A stretch of DNA of 64,000 nucleotides from Kiritimatiellia bacterium (GCA_027493775.1 JAOSKE010000003.1:554845-618844), one strand, 5' to 3'; positions 30,460 through 41,756 are shown, counted from the stretch's first letter. The notes: generated by a model from the letters alone, not told the origin. Numbers and translations are program-made.

Positions 30460-31548
30460 ATGGGCAAGTATGCACGCCTTATGTCACGTATTTCAGGAGT
30501 CAAACAAGCAGCGCTTTTGTTTGCATCCTGCGTTTGGATTTTCGCGGGAAGCGCCGCGCGTGCACGCGACATTCTCGCACCCTCCGTCCCGGCATCGAAA
30601 AACAATTTCATCAGCGCTCTGGACCGCTACCACGAAGCGGCGTCGAGCTGGGTTATTAGTTTCGGCGAGGGGATGGATGGATGGCTGGACAGAAGACTTC
30701 AAGACCCGACGAGGCCAAACCCCGTGACCCGCCCGCCGCTGGTCTATAGCATGGAGCAGCTTGCGCACACAGACGGCTCCCGCATGATTCTCTCCCCTAT
30801 TTTTACGCGCTCGGAAACCAGCGGCGCCAAGTTTGGGCTGCGAATGAGCGGGCGACTCGCCCTGCCGCGCATGTCGGATCGGCTCGATCTCGTCTTTGAC
30901 AGCGATCGCGATGACAACGACCTGACCCCGGACGTTATGAATATTAATGACACGGGTATCCGCTCCGGCGCCGATGCGCAGGCCAGCTTGCGCTACCAGT
31001 TGTCGCGGCGAATGCGTTTCAAGCCGAGCCTGGAAGCGGGGTTGAAATTTAAACCCGCCCCCGCCCCGCGACTCGGCCTTCGGCTTCGCCTCCAACATGG
31101 CGAGCCGAGCTTCACCACACGCCTGACACAGAAATTTTATTGGGAATCGGACGACGGCTGGGGCGAACGCACCTCATTCGACTTCGATCACGGCAAGAAG
31201 GACAACTATCTTCATCGGCTGAACACCACCGTACTCTGGTCCGAATCAAGCGATGGCGTGCGGATCGGACAAACATTGCAACTCTTCAAATTCTTGAGCG
31301 CTCACCGCGTCACCGGCGCAAAACTGGGCTGGCGCGGGCCGCTGGAACCCAACACCTACGTTGAGCAATACAACGCCCACCTCTACTGGCGTCAGCGAAT
31401 ACACCGAAACTGGCTATATCTGGCCATTGAACCCGGATTGGATTGGCCAAAGGAAAACGACTTCAAGACATCGCCCTTCATTCAAGTCGCCCTCGAAATT
31501 GTCATCGGGGACTGGATCGAACCTGAAGACCATCCCGCGCACAATTAA
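30460..31548 (+). CDS. Predicted outer-membrane beta-barrel protein
   Basis: This ~362-residue protein has a signal segment (AALLFASCVWIFAGSAARA) and then alternating strands rich in Arg/Tyr/Trp and Asp turns (LAHTDGSRMILSPIFT, TRLTQKFYWESDDGWGER, YVEQYNAHLYWRQRIHRNW), consistent with a barrel. Start at 30460 (MGKYARLMSR) or 30481 (MSRISGVKQ) is plausible; the open frame reaches 30427. No family name is safe. It is divergent from the TPR lipoprotein. Confidence 0.65.
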   Translation: MGKYARLMSRISGVKQAALLFASCVWIFAGSAARARDILAPSVPASKNNFISALDRYHEAASSWVISFGEGMDGWLDRRLQDPTRPNPVTRPPLVYSMEQLAHTDGSRMILSPIFTRSETSGAKFGLRMSGRLALPRMSDRLDLVFDSDRDDNDLTPDVMNINDTGIRSGADAQASLRYQLSRRMRFKPSLEAGLKFKPAPAPRLGLRLRLQHGEPSFTTRLTQKFYWESDDGWGERTSFDFDHGKKDNYLHRLNTTVLWSESSDGVRIGQTLQLFKFLSAHRVTGAKLGWRGPLEPNTYVEQYNAHLYWRQRIHRNWLYLAIEPGLDWPKENDFKTSPFIQVALEIVIGDWIEPEDHPAHN

Positions 31549-31569
31549 TCCGCGGCGCGCGGCGAAATT

Positions 31570-34500
31570 TTAGCGCCGATGCTTCAGCGCGGTCGCAAAC
31601 ACATCGTAGCGCTTACGAAGCAAATCGTGCTCGCGCGTTAATGCGGTCAACCGACGCTGAGTCTCTTCGCGCGCTGCTTCTGCAGCGCGAACGGCCTGTT
31701 CCAATTCTTCAAGCCGCTTGCCACTGGAGTCGCTGGAGGTCAAGACCTCCGCCTTCTTCTTCAGCTCCACATTCTCCGCCGCCGCGCTCTCTGCCTGCTT
31801 GCGTGTTTCCACCAGGGCGTTGGACAGCATTTGATGATCCTGCTTCAGGCGATCCAACTGAGCCTTCTGTTCCGTGCTGGAGGACAAAACAACATCGAGT
31901 CGTTGGCGGGTGTCCGCCAGCTCGTGGGAGAGATGGTCGCGCTCTAACCGAAGCGCATCGGCATCGCGGGAACGCTCGCTCTTTTCGCCTTCCAGTCGCG
32001 CAAGTTTTTCCTGCGCGTTCGCGGCTGGCACGGACAACTCCTCCACGCGGGTTTGAAGACGCTTCTGATCGTTCTCCGCCTGCGCACGGTGACGCCGTTC
32101 CGCCTCCAGTTGCGCGCGCAAATCATCGAGTTCTTTTTTGCGCAACGCATCGCGCTCGCCTTCCGAACTCCTGGCGGCTTGCGCGGCGGTCTTCAGCGAA
32201 TCCAGTTCGGCAGCAGACCGCGCCGACGTCCCCTTCAACTCTTCGATCTGTTTCGCGTCGGCAGCCGCGCGGCCCTCGGCATCCTTCAGACGCGATTCCA
32301 GTTCCGTCGCGCGGGCCTGAAGCGCATCCGCCTCTTTCTTTTGTGCGGCAAGCTTTTCTTCCGCCGCGCTCCGCGCATCGGCAACGGCACGTTGAAGGTC
32401 CTGCTCCAGTTTATCCGCGCGCGTTTTTTCGGCGCTGGCAACCTGTTTCGTTCGCTCTTCAAGCTGCGTTAATTCAGCGATGCGCGCCTCGGCCTTCGAC
32501 GCAGCTTCCGCGGCAGCGGCAAGCTGGCGTTCCAGTTCCGACTTGGATTCTTGAGCATTGTGCGTTGCGACGGATAACTGATCTTCGAGGGTCCGTACAT
32601 TCGCTGCAAGCGACTCCCGCTCTTTTTCTCCGTCCGCGCGAAGGGACTTCGCCTCTTCCACAACTTTGGCGTGATCGTTCGCGCGCTGTTCGCTTTCGGT
32701 GCGCGCGGCCTGCAGGGTCTTTTTCGGACTCTCGCAATTCCGATTCGATCTCTCGCAACGATTCCTTTGTTCGTGCCAGCTCACCGGTCAACGCCTCAAC
32801 GCGCTCTGTGAGCGCCGCGCGTTCGGCCGAGCGCTGGTTTTCCTGTCGCGTCGCGACGGTCAGATTTTTTTCGGCGTCTTTCAGCTTCTCGCCCAACTCC
32901 GTCGCGGACGATTCCGCGCGCGCAAGCGCTTCGGACTGTTCTTCGATTCGCTGGTTCAGAGCTTTTCGCTCTTCATCGTGTCCGGCAGCTTCAGTAACTC
33001 GTGCCTCGTTTTGCTGAACGAGATTGCGTTCAAGTTCCGCAATTCGCGAATGTGCGCTATTTCGATCTGCGTCGGCGTCACGCAGCTCGCCGCGTACTCG
33101 CTCCAGATCGGACTCCACCGTTTTCAGTGTCGCCGCGAGCGCTGCGTGGGTTTCCTTATGCTGCGCAAAACCCTGCTCCGTCGCGGCGAGTCGCTCATTC
33201 AACTGCGATGCGCCAGCCTGGGCCGCGAGAAGTTTTTCGGAAAGTCCATGTTCGCGAGACTGGGCGGCCTGTAGTTCTTTTTCCAGTTCCACAACGCGCG
33301 CGCGCGCAGCGCCGCGATCCGCGCCCGTCGAGCGCACTTCTTCGCGTGTGCGCTCCAGCTCCGCCTCGACAGATTTCAGCGTCTCCGCAATCGCCGCCTG
33401 CGCCTTGACTGCATCATCGCGCACGGCATCCGCGTCCTTCACCGCGACAGTCAACGCCTCTGCAGCCTCCTGCAACTGTTGCGCCGTATCCTCTGCCATC
33501 CGCGTCTGTGCGCGCGCGATTGCGCCAATTCATCCTGTAGCGCCACCTCGCGACTGTTTGCGGCGCGGGTCAGTTGATCTGTCCCTTCCTGGACCGACTG
33601 CAACGCTCGATCACGGGTCTCTTCCGCTTGCTTCAGCGCGACGGTCAGTGCGGCTTCCGCCTGCTGGCTCTTCCGCAATCCTTCGCGCGCGACCTCCGCA
33701 ACGGCAAGCGCTTGTGCCTTCTCTGTCCGGAGCACGGCCAAATCCTTGCGCGCAACGCTCAGCTCCTCTTGCAGAGCAGACAGACTTGGGTCTGCCCCCG
33801 AGTCGGAAGCGGGCGGCGGATTGCGACGCGCCTCCTCCAGCTCGCTGTTCAGTCCGGCGATTTTTGCTTCAAGCGCATCACGCGCCTGCTCCGCAGCTTC
33901 CTTTTCCTTTAGTAACGGCTCAATTTGCTCGACCCGCCGCGCCGACTCGCGAACCGTCATCAATTCTCGCCGAAGCGCATCCAGTTCCGCGGCCTGACGG
34001 GCAAGTTGTTCTTCCCGCGCCTTGTAATCGGTCAACACTTGGTCCAACTGTCCGGCGCGTTCACCAGCCCGCTGTGCGCTCGCGAGTTCCTGTCGCAATA
34101 AACCGAGCGCTTCTGACTGCGTGTCGCGCTCCTTTTGCAACGCCTGAAACTGCGACGCTAATTCGGCAAAACGCGACTCCAATTTATTCTTTTCCGCAGC
34201 CGCTTCAGCCGACACTCCGGCGGCGACGATCTGTTGCCGGGCCGATTGAAGTTCGGCGCGGGCGCTTAAAGTTCCGCTTCCAGAGAGGCGCGCGCAGACT
34301 CCGCCGCGTCCTTCTCTTTGCGCAACGGCTCAACCTGCTCGGACTGTTTCGCCGCTTCACGGAGCGTCGCAACTTCCGTGCGCAACTCCGCAAGTTCCGC
34401 GTCCTCTTTTTTGCGCCCCTTCTTCCCCTGTTTTTCCGCGTGTTGCGCCGACTCCCGAGCGGCGGCGAGTTGCTCCTGCAATTGCTTAACTTCCGCCGCG

Positions 34501-35444
34501 CGCGCCGTCTGTTCTTCGCGCAATTTTTGCTGTTCCGCTTCCAGCTCCTTCACTCGCGCGGCGAGGGCATTCTTTTCTTCATCCGTGATCGGCGCTGGGG
34601 CGGAAGTGAGGGAAACGGGCTGGCTTGCAACAAGGAAGGCAACATCCGCATCCGTGAACCTTGGCGGCGGCTCAACTCCACTGGAGGGGGCGGTCAAATG
34701 CGCGAGATCAATCGGCGACACTTTCGCGCGAAGCGCAACCAATTCCGACTGCGCGTCGTTCAAGGCGGCTTGCAACTCATCACGTTTCGTTTCAAGCACC
34801 AGCTTCTCTGCCACAAGGCGCTCGACCTCTTCGCCACGTCGCGCCGCCTTGCCCGCCTCCTCTAATTCCGCGCGAAGCCGCAGAACTTCTTTTCGCAACG
34901 CATGCGGATCGGCGGAAGAAGTCGCGCCGGGCGCGAATTTCTTTTCGACAGGCTCCTCCGCAGTCTTTGGGGCAGGTTTCTCGACAGGCTTGCTCTCAGC
35001 CATCGGTGTTGCGGACTGCGCCGCAGGCGAACGGCCCGCCGTACGCGAAATTTCCAATGTCGAAGACTTCTCATCCCGCTGCTCGCGCTTCTCCGGCGCG
35101 GCAGGCGCGGAGGATTCAGACTCAGACGGCAAGACAGCGGGAGCATCCGGCGGGATCTCTGGCATCGTGAAATGTTTTTTGCAATGCGGACACGTCGCAG
35201 GTTGTCCGGCATCTCCACGCCGCATCCGCAGCTTGCCACGACACTCCGGGCAGCGGAATCTATACTGGTCGCTTCCCGCGCCCACCGGCGCCGGAACATC
35301 CACAACCGAAGCGACAGCGCCCGACTCGTGCGGGATTTGCACATGCGTATTGCAATGCGGGCAGTTAATGAAAAACCCCGCCGCCGATGCGTCAATAACT
35401 AGACTGTTTTCACAACCTGGACAAGTAAAGGCGATGTCCGCCAT
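31570..35444 (-). CDS. Giant zinc-ribbon/coiled-coil protein (three frame breaks)
   Basis: The protein begins MADIAFTCPGC at ATG 35444. Two zinc ribbons follow: CPGC..CPHC (residues ~8-30) and CPEC..CPHC (~65-90). After an acidic Pro/Ala/Glu linker comes ~1000 residues of near-continuous Ala/Glu/Arg/Lys/Gln coiled coil. Frame changes are at AAA near 34268-34270 (one base missing), (GC)n near 33510-33518 (two extra or one missing) and T5 32720-32724 (one extra). Joining them gives ~1,290 residues. Such proteins are often structural or cytoskeleton-like. Low-complexity coding makes indels harder to prove, but continuity of heptad-rich sequence across all joins supports one gene. Confidence 0.75.
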
Positions 35445-35549
35445 AGAAATCCTCAATTCGCCTAGAATACCCTGCAACCCCGCACTCGTTGCAAGTTTGA
35501 ACTTACGTTCGAGGCGAAATCGGACAACGCAAAGGAACGCGCCGCACCG

Positions 35550-35852
35550 CTAAACGCGCCGCGATTTCAGCAAGCGATCAAATTCGCCCGACTCGATCAT
35601 CGGCTCCATCTTCTTCCAGCCGGAGATATGGTGGCCATTCACGAAAATCTGGGGCACAAAGTCCACCGTGGAGCCGCATTTGGCATACATATCGCGTGAG
35701 TTTTTCGAATCTACAAACTTGTCGTCTGGCTCGCTCCAAAACACTTCGCGCGCGGTGAAAGCCAGACCGCGCGACTTCAAATAATCCATCGCTTTGTGGC
35801 ACAGGGGACAAATATCGGCAAAGAACACTTCAATTTCAGGCACTCTACTCAT
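35550..35852 (-). CDS. Glutaredoxin-like protein
   Basis: This 100-residue thioredoxin-fold protein has the redox motif ICPLCHKAMDYL (CPLC, residues 15-18), the cis-Pro segment VDFVPQIFVNG, and GHHISGWKKMEPMIESGEF. CPLC is less common than CPYC. It probably reduces disulfides using glutathione or an equivalent. Divergent from the cytochrome c gene. Confidence 0.85.
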   Translation of the reverse strand: MSRVPEIEVFFADICPLCHKAMDYLKSRGLAFTAREVFWSEPDDKFVDSKNSRDMYAKCGSTVDFVPQIFVNGHHISGWKKMEPMIESGEFDRLLKSRRV

Positions 35853-35912
35853 GAGTTAACCAATACCGCAGCCCGGCCACAAATCAAGCCGCGAAACCCC
35901 CTCGCTTTTCTC

Positions 35913-35941
35913 TTGATTTCGCCTCGCCCAGTGAGAAAATA
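35913..35941 (+). promoter_or_regulatory. Putative promoter for the cytochrome c gene
   Basis: TTGATT (35913-35918), a 17-bp spacer and AAAATA (35936-35941). The start codon follows after 8 bases, implying a leaderless transcript. Confidence 0.35.
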
Positions 35942-35949
35942 GCTTAATT

Positions 35950-36347
35950 ATGAAAACAATTCTGCTTGCCCTCTCCGCGTGTCTCCTGCTCGGCGTCTCC
36001 GCGCAGGCCGAAGGCGACAAAACACCGCCGCCCGGCATGGAAAACTTCAAAATTGATGGCGACCCCGTCAAGGGAAGGAAATCTACAAGGCGAACTGCGC
36101 CTCCTGCCATGGCGAAACAGGCACAGGCGACGGCATTGCCGCCACCTACCTGCCGACAAAACCCCGCGACTTCACCGATAAAGAGCGGATGGACGCAATT
36201 CCCGATTGGGAGATATTCACCGTAATCAAGAATGGCGGCCCGGCAGTCGGACTTTCCCCTCTGATGGTCGGTTGGGGCGCCATCCTCAAAGAGGATCAAG
36301 CGATCCAAGACGTGGCCGCCTACGTCCGCTCGCTTGTGAAGGAATAA
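35950..36347 (+). CDS. Secreted c-type cytochrome (frame broken at G3)
   Basis: A signal peptide (ILLALSACLLLGVSAQAEG) is in the first frame. Adding one G at 36072-36074 continues as GKEIYKANCASCHGETGTGDG, with heme-binding CASCH, then PRDFTDKERMDAIPDW, LSPLMVGWGAIL (Met axial ligand) and DVAAYVRSLVKE to a TAA at 36347. The mature protein is a small mono-heme periplasmic cytochrome of ~110 residues, probably an electron carrier. Without the correction the heme motif is lost. Confidence 0.85.
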
Positions 36348-36390
36348 TTCACCCTATATTTCACCAACCCCGCGTGGGGTTGATGAACAC

Positions 36391-36436
36391 GTCCCCGTCG
36401 TCCGGTTATCCTTTCCCGGCGACGGGGACTTTTTAT
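36391..36436 (+). terminator. Terminator after the cytochrome c gene
   Basis: The perfect 10-bp stem GTCCCCGTCG / CGACGGGGAC with a 19-base loop is followed by TTTTTATTT. It lies 43 bases after the stop. Confidence 0.8.
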
Positions 36437-36477
36437 TTCTCAGGTTGAAGCCAAACCCGAGCCCCACAACCTCTGCG

Positions 36478-37456
36478 TCGCGCCCTACCTCACAGAACTC
36501 AATCGCGAGCAACACCCAAAATTCTTTTCCGTGTGTTTCTGCGTTTTCTGCGGCTAAAAATTCATCCCGCTATACGTTAGTGTCTTAGGGTAGGGCCCGA
36601 CCGCTGGGCGGGCCGGAATGTTAACGACAAATCCAAACGCACCTGAATTGGGATGTTCCCCTTCGGTTGCGACCCCCTCAACCCCTGCGGCGCGCCTAGC
36701 AGTCGCGCCCTACCTCACAGAACCCAATCGCGAGCAACACCCAAAATTCTTTTCCGCGTGTTTCTGCGTTGTCTGCGGTTAAAAATTCATCCCGCTATAC
36801 GTTAGTGTCTTAGGGTAGGGCCCGACCGCTGGGCGGGCCGGAATGTTAACGACAAATCCAAACGCACCTGAATTGGGATATTCCCCTTCGGTTGCGACAC
36901 CCTCAACCCCTGCGGCGCGCCTAGCAGTCGCGCCCTACCTCACAGAACTCAATCGCGAGCAACACCCAAAATCCTTTTCCGTGTGTTTCTGCGTTTTCTG
37001 CAGTTAAAAATTCATCCCGCTATACGTTAGTGTCTTAGGGTAGGGCCCGACCGCTGGGCGGGCCGGAATGTTAACGACAGATCCAAACGCACCTGAATTG
37101 GGATATTCCCCTTCGGTTGCGACCCCTCAACCCCTGCGGCGCGCCTAGCAGTCGCGCCCTACCTCACAGAACTCAATCGCGAGCAACACCCAAAATTCCT
37201 TTCCGTGTGTTTCTGCGTTTTCTGCGGTTAAAAATTCATCCCGCTATACGTTAGTGTCTTAGGGTAGGGCCCGACCGCTGGGCGGGCCGGAATGTTAACG
37301 ACAGATCCAAACGCACCTGAATTGGGATATTCCCCTTCGGTTGCGACCCCTCAACCCCTGCGGCGCGCCTAGCAGTCGCGCCCTACCTCACAGAACTCAA
37401 TCGCGAGCAACACCCAAAATTCTTTTCCGTGTGTTTCTGCGTTTTCTGCGGTTAAA
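36478..37456. repeat. Tandem array of a ~224-225 bp unit, 4.4 copies
   Basis: Units begin at about 36478, 36703, 36928, 37152 and 37376 (last one ~80 bp), at >95% identity by eye. Each unit starts GTCGCGCCCTACCTCACAG, includes TGTTTCTGCGTTTTCTGCGG, and carries the inverted copy of the dispersed hairpin (GGTAGGGCCCGACCG; 36589, 36814, 37039, 37263). No open frame is conserved through the units, since the period is not a multiple of 3. It fills the gap between the cytochrome c gene and rph. Confidence 0.95.
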
Positions 37457-37561
37457 AACACACTCCGCGCCATGCCTTTTGTGCGTTTTGTGGTTAATCC
37501 GGACGACATCCACGAATCGCAAACGCACGGCGCACCGGAAAAAGACGAACACCCACGCGAT

Positions 37562-38303
37562 TTATAGCGCTTTCTTCTGCTTCTGAATCAACTGCCTGAT
37601 CCCACCGGCGGCGAGCTTTAGCATCTTGTCCAATTCGTCTCGACTGAATGGGTTTTCTTCGGCAGTGCCCTGAACTTCGACAAACTTACCGGTCGAGGTC
37701 ATCACGACATTCATATCCACCGAAGCGGCGGCATCTTCTTCGTAGTTCAAATCGAGAACGGGTGTGCCGTTGACAATACCGACACTGATCGCGGCTACGC
37801 CGCTTCGCAAAGGAATTTTGTCAATGCGCCCTTCTGCAAGCAGGCGATCCAATGCGCGGCGAACTGCAACCCAGGCGCCGGTGATGGAGGCGGTTCGCGT
37901 CCCGCCGTCTGCCTGCAACACATCGCAATCAATCCAGATCGTGCGCGGGCCGAGTGCGTCGAGGTCAATCACGGCGCGCATCGCGCGGCCAATGAGTCGC
38001 TGAATCTCCTGTGTGCGACCGGACACTTTTTCCAACGCTCGCCTCGCGACGTGCGCGGTCGGTGGTGGAATACGGCAGCAAACTGTATTCCGCCGTCACC
38101 CACCCGCCGGTAACTTTTTGTCGCTTCATCCACGGCGGCACATCGTCATCAATCGAGGCGGCGCAAATCACCTGCGTCTTCCCCATCGAAACCAAGACCG
38201 ACCCGGTCGCGCTGGGCGCGATGTCCGGTTTGAATGAAACCGGACGCAAATCATTGACTCGCCGCCCGTCCGCGCGACGAAAATTTTTGGAAATGGGCTT
38301 CAT
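37562..38303 (-). CDS. rph: Ribonuclease PH (frame broken at T5)
   Basis: This phosphorolytic 3'-5' exonuclease trims tRNA 3' ends. The N-terminal part ([16 protein letters not shown], then [18 protein letters not shown] and [14 protein letters not shown]) is in one frame. After 38027-38031 (T5; one base extra) the other frame gives [38 protein letters not shown] and [20 protein letters not shown]. Joined length ~246 residues is normal. The start at 38303 ([14 protein letters not shown]) has a slightly longer lead than usual. Confidence 0.93.
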
Positions 38304-38425
38304 GCGCCGATGCTGCGGGGCGTACCACCCCGGAGGCGAGCGAAAAATTCGGAAAATACCGCGCGTCCCCTTGAAGCGGTTGCGACGCTGTGGGATATTT
38401 GACGGCCTGTGTTTGGGCCTTCTTC

Positions 38426-39500
38426 ATGAACTCTTCTTCAACAAAGCGCGGCCGCGTGGCGGTCGGTATGAGCGGCGGGCTGGATAGCTCGCTCGCCGCC
38501 GCTTTGCTCGCCGATCAGGGCTGGGAAGTCATTGGCTTCACGCTGCACATGGTCAAGGACGGCTCGCGCTGTTGCTCGCTCGAAGACGTACAGCGCGCGC
38601 GCCGCGTCTGCGATCACCTCGGCATCCGCCACTATACGCTCAACGTGGTGGACGCGTTTGAGGAGCAAATTATCAAACCTTTCGCCGCAGCATACGCGGC
38701 GGGGCGCACGCCGAATCCCTGTGTTTATTGCAACCGCTACTTCAAATTCGGCGAGATGTTTAACCGCGCGAGCGCCTTGGGTTGCACCCATCTTGCTACC
38801 GGCCACTACGTGCGCGTCGAGCATACACCCGACGGCTCGCGTTTGTTGCGTGGAATTGATCCGGCAAAGGATCAATCCTATTTCCTCCATCGCCTGACGC
38901 AACAGCAGTTGCAGTCGTGCATCTTTCCCATCGGCGAGATGCTCAAAAAAGAGGCGCGAACGATTGCGACAGAAAAACAGATTCCGACGCGCGGAATGCG
39001 CGAGACGGAAGACTTGTGCTTTATCACCAAGGCCGGCCCCGCGCCGCTTGTAGAAAAAATATCATCCGGAAGTTAAGCGCACGGGCGCAATTGTTGCAGA
39101 AGATGGGCGTGTCCTTGGAAAGCACGAGGGGCTTCACAATTTTACCATCGGACAGCGTGGCGGGTTGGGCATCTCTGCGCCGCAGCGAATGTACGTACAG
39201 ACGATGAAGCCGGAATCGAATACCGTCGTCGTTGCGCCGCGTGAAAATGCGATGAGTAACAGTTGCACACTCTCCGACATCCACTGGCAGTCCGGCCACC
39301 CGCCATCCGCCGGAAAGCCAGTGACGGCGCGGCTGCGCTATCAGCATCCCGGCGTAGCGGCCACGCTGGAACTGGACAACGACAAGGGCCGCGCACATTT
39401 TGCGCGTCCGCAATTCGCCGTGACGCCGGGACAAGCCGCCGTTTTTTACGATGGCGATGTTGTTCTCGGTGGCGGCTGGATAGAATCGAGCGAAGAATGA
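38426..39500 (+). CDS. mnmA: tRNA-specific 2-thiouridylase MnmA (frame broken at A6)
   Basis: This enzyme thiolates U34 of tRNA Lys/Glu/Gln. PP-loop motif VGMSGGLDSSLAAALL, then TPNPCVYCNRYFKFG (first catalytic Cys), ATGHYVR, KDQSYFLHRLTQQQL, PTRGMRETEDLCF (second Cys is not CGICF-like but ETEDLCFI). One extra A at 39054-39059 must be removed to continue VEKYHPEVKRTGAIV, LHNFTIGQRGGLGI and the C-terminal barrel to 39500. Start chosen at 38426 (MNSSSTKRGRVAVG); the frame is open from 38390. Its stop overlaps the larE-like start (ATGA). Confidence 0.92.
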
Positions 39501-40351
39501 AAACTGAGTCCCCGGCCCTAGAAACACCGCCCATGCCTTCCATCGAAGAAAAACTTGAAGCTCTTCGCAAACACTTGCGCGAAATGGGCTCCGCTGTCAT
39601 CGCATTTAGCGCCGGGATAGATAGCACCTTCATCGCCGCAGTCGCCACGCAGGAACTCGGCGCACGCGCACTGATTGTCACCGGCACATCCGCCTCCTTC
39701 CCCACACGTGAACTGGAGGAAGCGCGCGAGCTTGCAAGAACACTCGGCCTAAACCTACGCGTCGTCGAATCGAACGAAATGGGCAATCCCAATTACGTGA
39801 ACAACCCGAGCAACCGTTGCTACCACTGCAAGACGGAGCTGTACGGCATCCTCCGCGAAATCGCAGACACGGAGGGCTACGCCCACGTCCTCGACGGCAC
39901 GAACGCGGACGATATGAACGAGTGGCGACCAGGTCGTCAGGCGGCGGCGGAAAAACGGATTGAAAGTCCACTCCAACTGCACGGCTTCAAAAAAGAGGAT
40001 ATTCGCGAAGCCTCGCGCCGCCTCGGCATACCCAATGCAGAAAAGCCCGCCCTCGCCTGCCTCGCCTCTCGCTTCCCCTACGGCGAAAAAATCACGGTGG
40101 AGGGACTGAAGAAGGTGGAACGCGCAGAAAATGGACTGCGCGATATGGGCTTCAACAGCCTCCGCGTACGCGCGAAGGGCGAAACTGCGCGCATCGAGTT
40201 GCCGTCCGATCAGATTATTCGCGCCGCATCCGACGAGTTTCGCGAGCAGATTGTTACCTTATTAAAAGACTGCGGCTTTCGCTACGTCTCGCTCGATCTT
40301 CAGGGCTACCGTCGGGGCAGCCTCAACGAGGTTTTGCCTAAAGCGAAATAG
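39497..40351 (+). CDS. larE: LarE-family ATP-dependent sulfur transferase
   Basis: This ~284-residue PP-loop enzyme belongs to the LarE family, which inserts sulfur into the nickel-pincer cofactor precursor. Motifs: FSAGIDSTFIAAVA (PP loop), NRCYHCKTELYGIL, DGTNADDMNEWRPG, and PALACLASRFPYGE. The two Cys of CYHC plus that of ACLAS resemble LarE forms that bind an Fe-S cluster rather than the single sacrificial-Cys form. No larB, larC or larA is nearby, so the true substrate is uncertain. It is coupled to mnmA, another sulfur-transfer PP-loop enzyme. Confidence 0.85.
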   Translation: MKTESPALETPPMPSIEEKLEALRKHLREMGSAVIAFSAGIDSTFIAAVATQELGARALIVTGTSASFPTRELEEARELARTLGLNLRVVESNEMGNPNYVNNPSNRCYHCKTELYGILREIADTEGYAHVLDGTNADDMNEWRPGRQAAAEKRIESPLQLHGFKKEDIREASRRLGIPNAEKPALACLASRFPYGEKITVEGLKKVERAENGLRDMGFNSLRVRAKGETARIELPSDQIIRAASDEFREQIVTLLKDCGFRYVSLDLQGYRRGSLNEVLPKAK

Positions 40352-40420
40352 CCGCGCCGACATGCCACCCTTGACTTCCACCCCGCGCGCCCCCACTGTG
40401 CCGCGCTTTTACGGAACCCC

Positions 40421-41734
40421 ATGCAACAACCTCAATCCAGCTCTGCCCACGCCGCCCCTCCGCCCTTCGACCAACTGATCCCGGAGTTGCAGCGCACACT
40501 CGCCGAAGAGCGCTACACCACACCGACGCCGATTCAGGCACAGGCGATTCCGCACCTGCTTGAAGGCCGCGACCTTATCGGCTGCGCACAAACCGGAACG
40601 GGCAAAACCGCCGCATTCTCTCTCCCACTGATTCAACACCTCGTCCGCAATCGGAAACGCCCGGAGTCAGGACACCCGCGCTCACTGATTCTCGCGCCAA
40701 CCCGCGAGCTTGCAGCACAGATCGGCGAAAGCCTCGCAACCTACGGGCGGGGCCTCCGACTCAAACATTGGGTCATCTTCGGCGGCGTCGGACAGCATCC
40801 GCAGGTTCAAGCCGTGCGCCGCGGACTCGACATCCTGGTCGCAACCCCCGGCCGTCTGCTCGACCTGATGAATCAGGGCCACATCAATTTGAAACGCGTC
40901 GAAGTCGTCATTCTTGATGAGGCAGATCGCATGCTCGATATGGGTTTCCTCCCCGACATCAAGCGCGTTCTCGGTCGCATCCCCGCGCAACGTCAATCGT
41001 TGCTCTTCTCTGCAACCATGCCGGAAGAGGTGCAGGAACTCGCGCATGGCCTCACGCGCGACCCCGTGAACATCTCCATCTCGCCCGAAAAACCCGCTGT
41101 CGAACGCATCGTGCAACGTGTCCTTTTCGTGGATCGCGGCAACAAAGTCGCGTTGCTCACAAAACTGCTGACGGATAAGCATCTGGACAAAGTCGTCGTG
41201 TTTGCGCGAACCAAACACGGCGCAGACAAAATTGAACGCAAGTTGCAACAGGCCGAAATCTCCGTTGCAACCATTCACGGAAACAAAAGCCAAAGCGCTC
41301 GCACCACCGCGCTCAAAGGCTTCCGTGACGGGCGCGTCCGCGTCCTCGTTGCAACCGATATCGCATCGCGCGGACTCGATATTGACGACGTATCCCACGT
41401 CATCAACTACGACCTCCCCGAAGAACCGGAAACCTACATCCACCGCATCGGTCGTACCGCGCGCGCGGGCGACGACGGCACTGCGATTTCCTTCTGCAGC
41501 TCGGAAGAGCGCGACGACTTGCGGGCCATTGAAAAAACGCTCGGGCAAAAAATCCCCGTGGACGACACGCACGAATTCCACGACAGCGTCGCGCAAAATG
41601 TGACCGGTGAAGCCGCGCGCCGCAGGCCGCGTGGACAGCGTGCCGCGCGGCCACAGACTCCGCGCCGCCCGCAAAATCCGACAAAACGCGCCGCCCGCGT
41701 CGGCTACGCGTTCCGCAAGCGCAAACACAATTAA
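40421..41734 (+). CDS. rhlE: DEAD-box RNA helicase, RhlE-like
   Basis: This 437-residue ATP-dependent RNA helicase has all core motifs: [10 protein letters not shown] (Q), AQTGTGKTA (I), PTRELA (Ia), TPGRL (Ib), DEAD as ILDEADRML (II), SAT (III), [12 protein letters not shown] (IV), [10 protein letters not shown] (V) and [10 protein letters not shown] (VI). The C-terminal tail is Arg/Pro/Lys-rich ([19 protein letters not shown]), typical of RhlE for RNA binding. ATG 40421 follows a 69-bp gap from larE. Confidence 0.93.
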   Translation: MQQPQSSSAHAAPPPFDQLIPELQRTLAEERYTTPTPIQAQAIPHLLEGRDLIGCAQTGTGKTAAFSLPLIQHLVRNRKRPESGHPRSLILAPTRELAAQIGESLATYGRGLRLKHWVIFGGVGQHPQVQAVRRGLDILVATPGRLLDLMNQGHINLKRVEVVILDEADRMLDMGFLPDIKRVLGRIPAQRQSLLFSATMPEEVQELAHGLTRDPVNISISPEKPAVERIVQRVLFVDRGNKVALLTKLLTDKHLDKVVVFARTKHGADKIERKLQQAEISVATIHGNKSQSARTTALKGFRDGRVRVLVATDIASRGLDIDDVSHVINYDLPEEPETYIHRIGRTARAGDDGTAISFCSSEERDDLRAIEKTLGQKIPVDDTHEFHDSVAQNVTGEAARRRPRGQRAARPQTPRRPQNPTKRAARVGYAFRKRKHN

Positions 41735-41756
41735 CTCGACGCCGACTTGCGCAAAA

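Noticed and set aside
36478..37456. Possible CRISPR array
   Set aside because: The unit is ~224 bp with no spacers between copies, and no cas genes are present.
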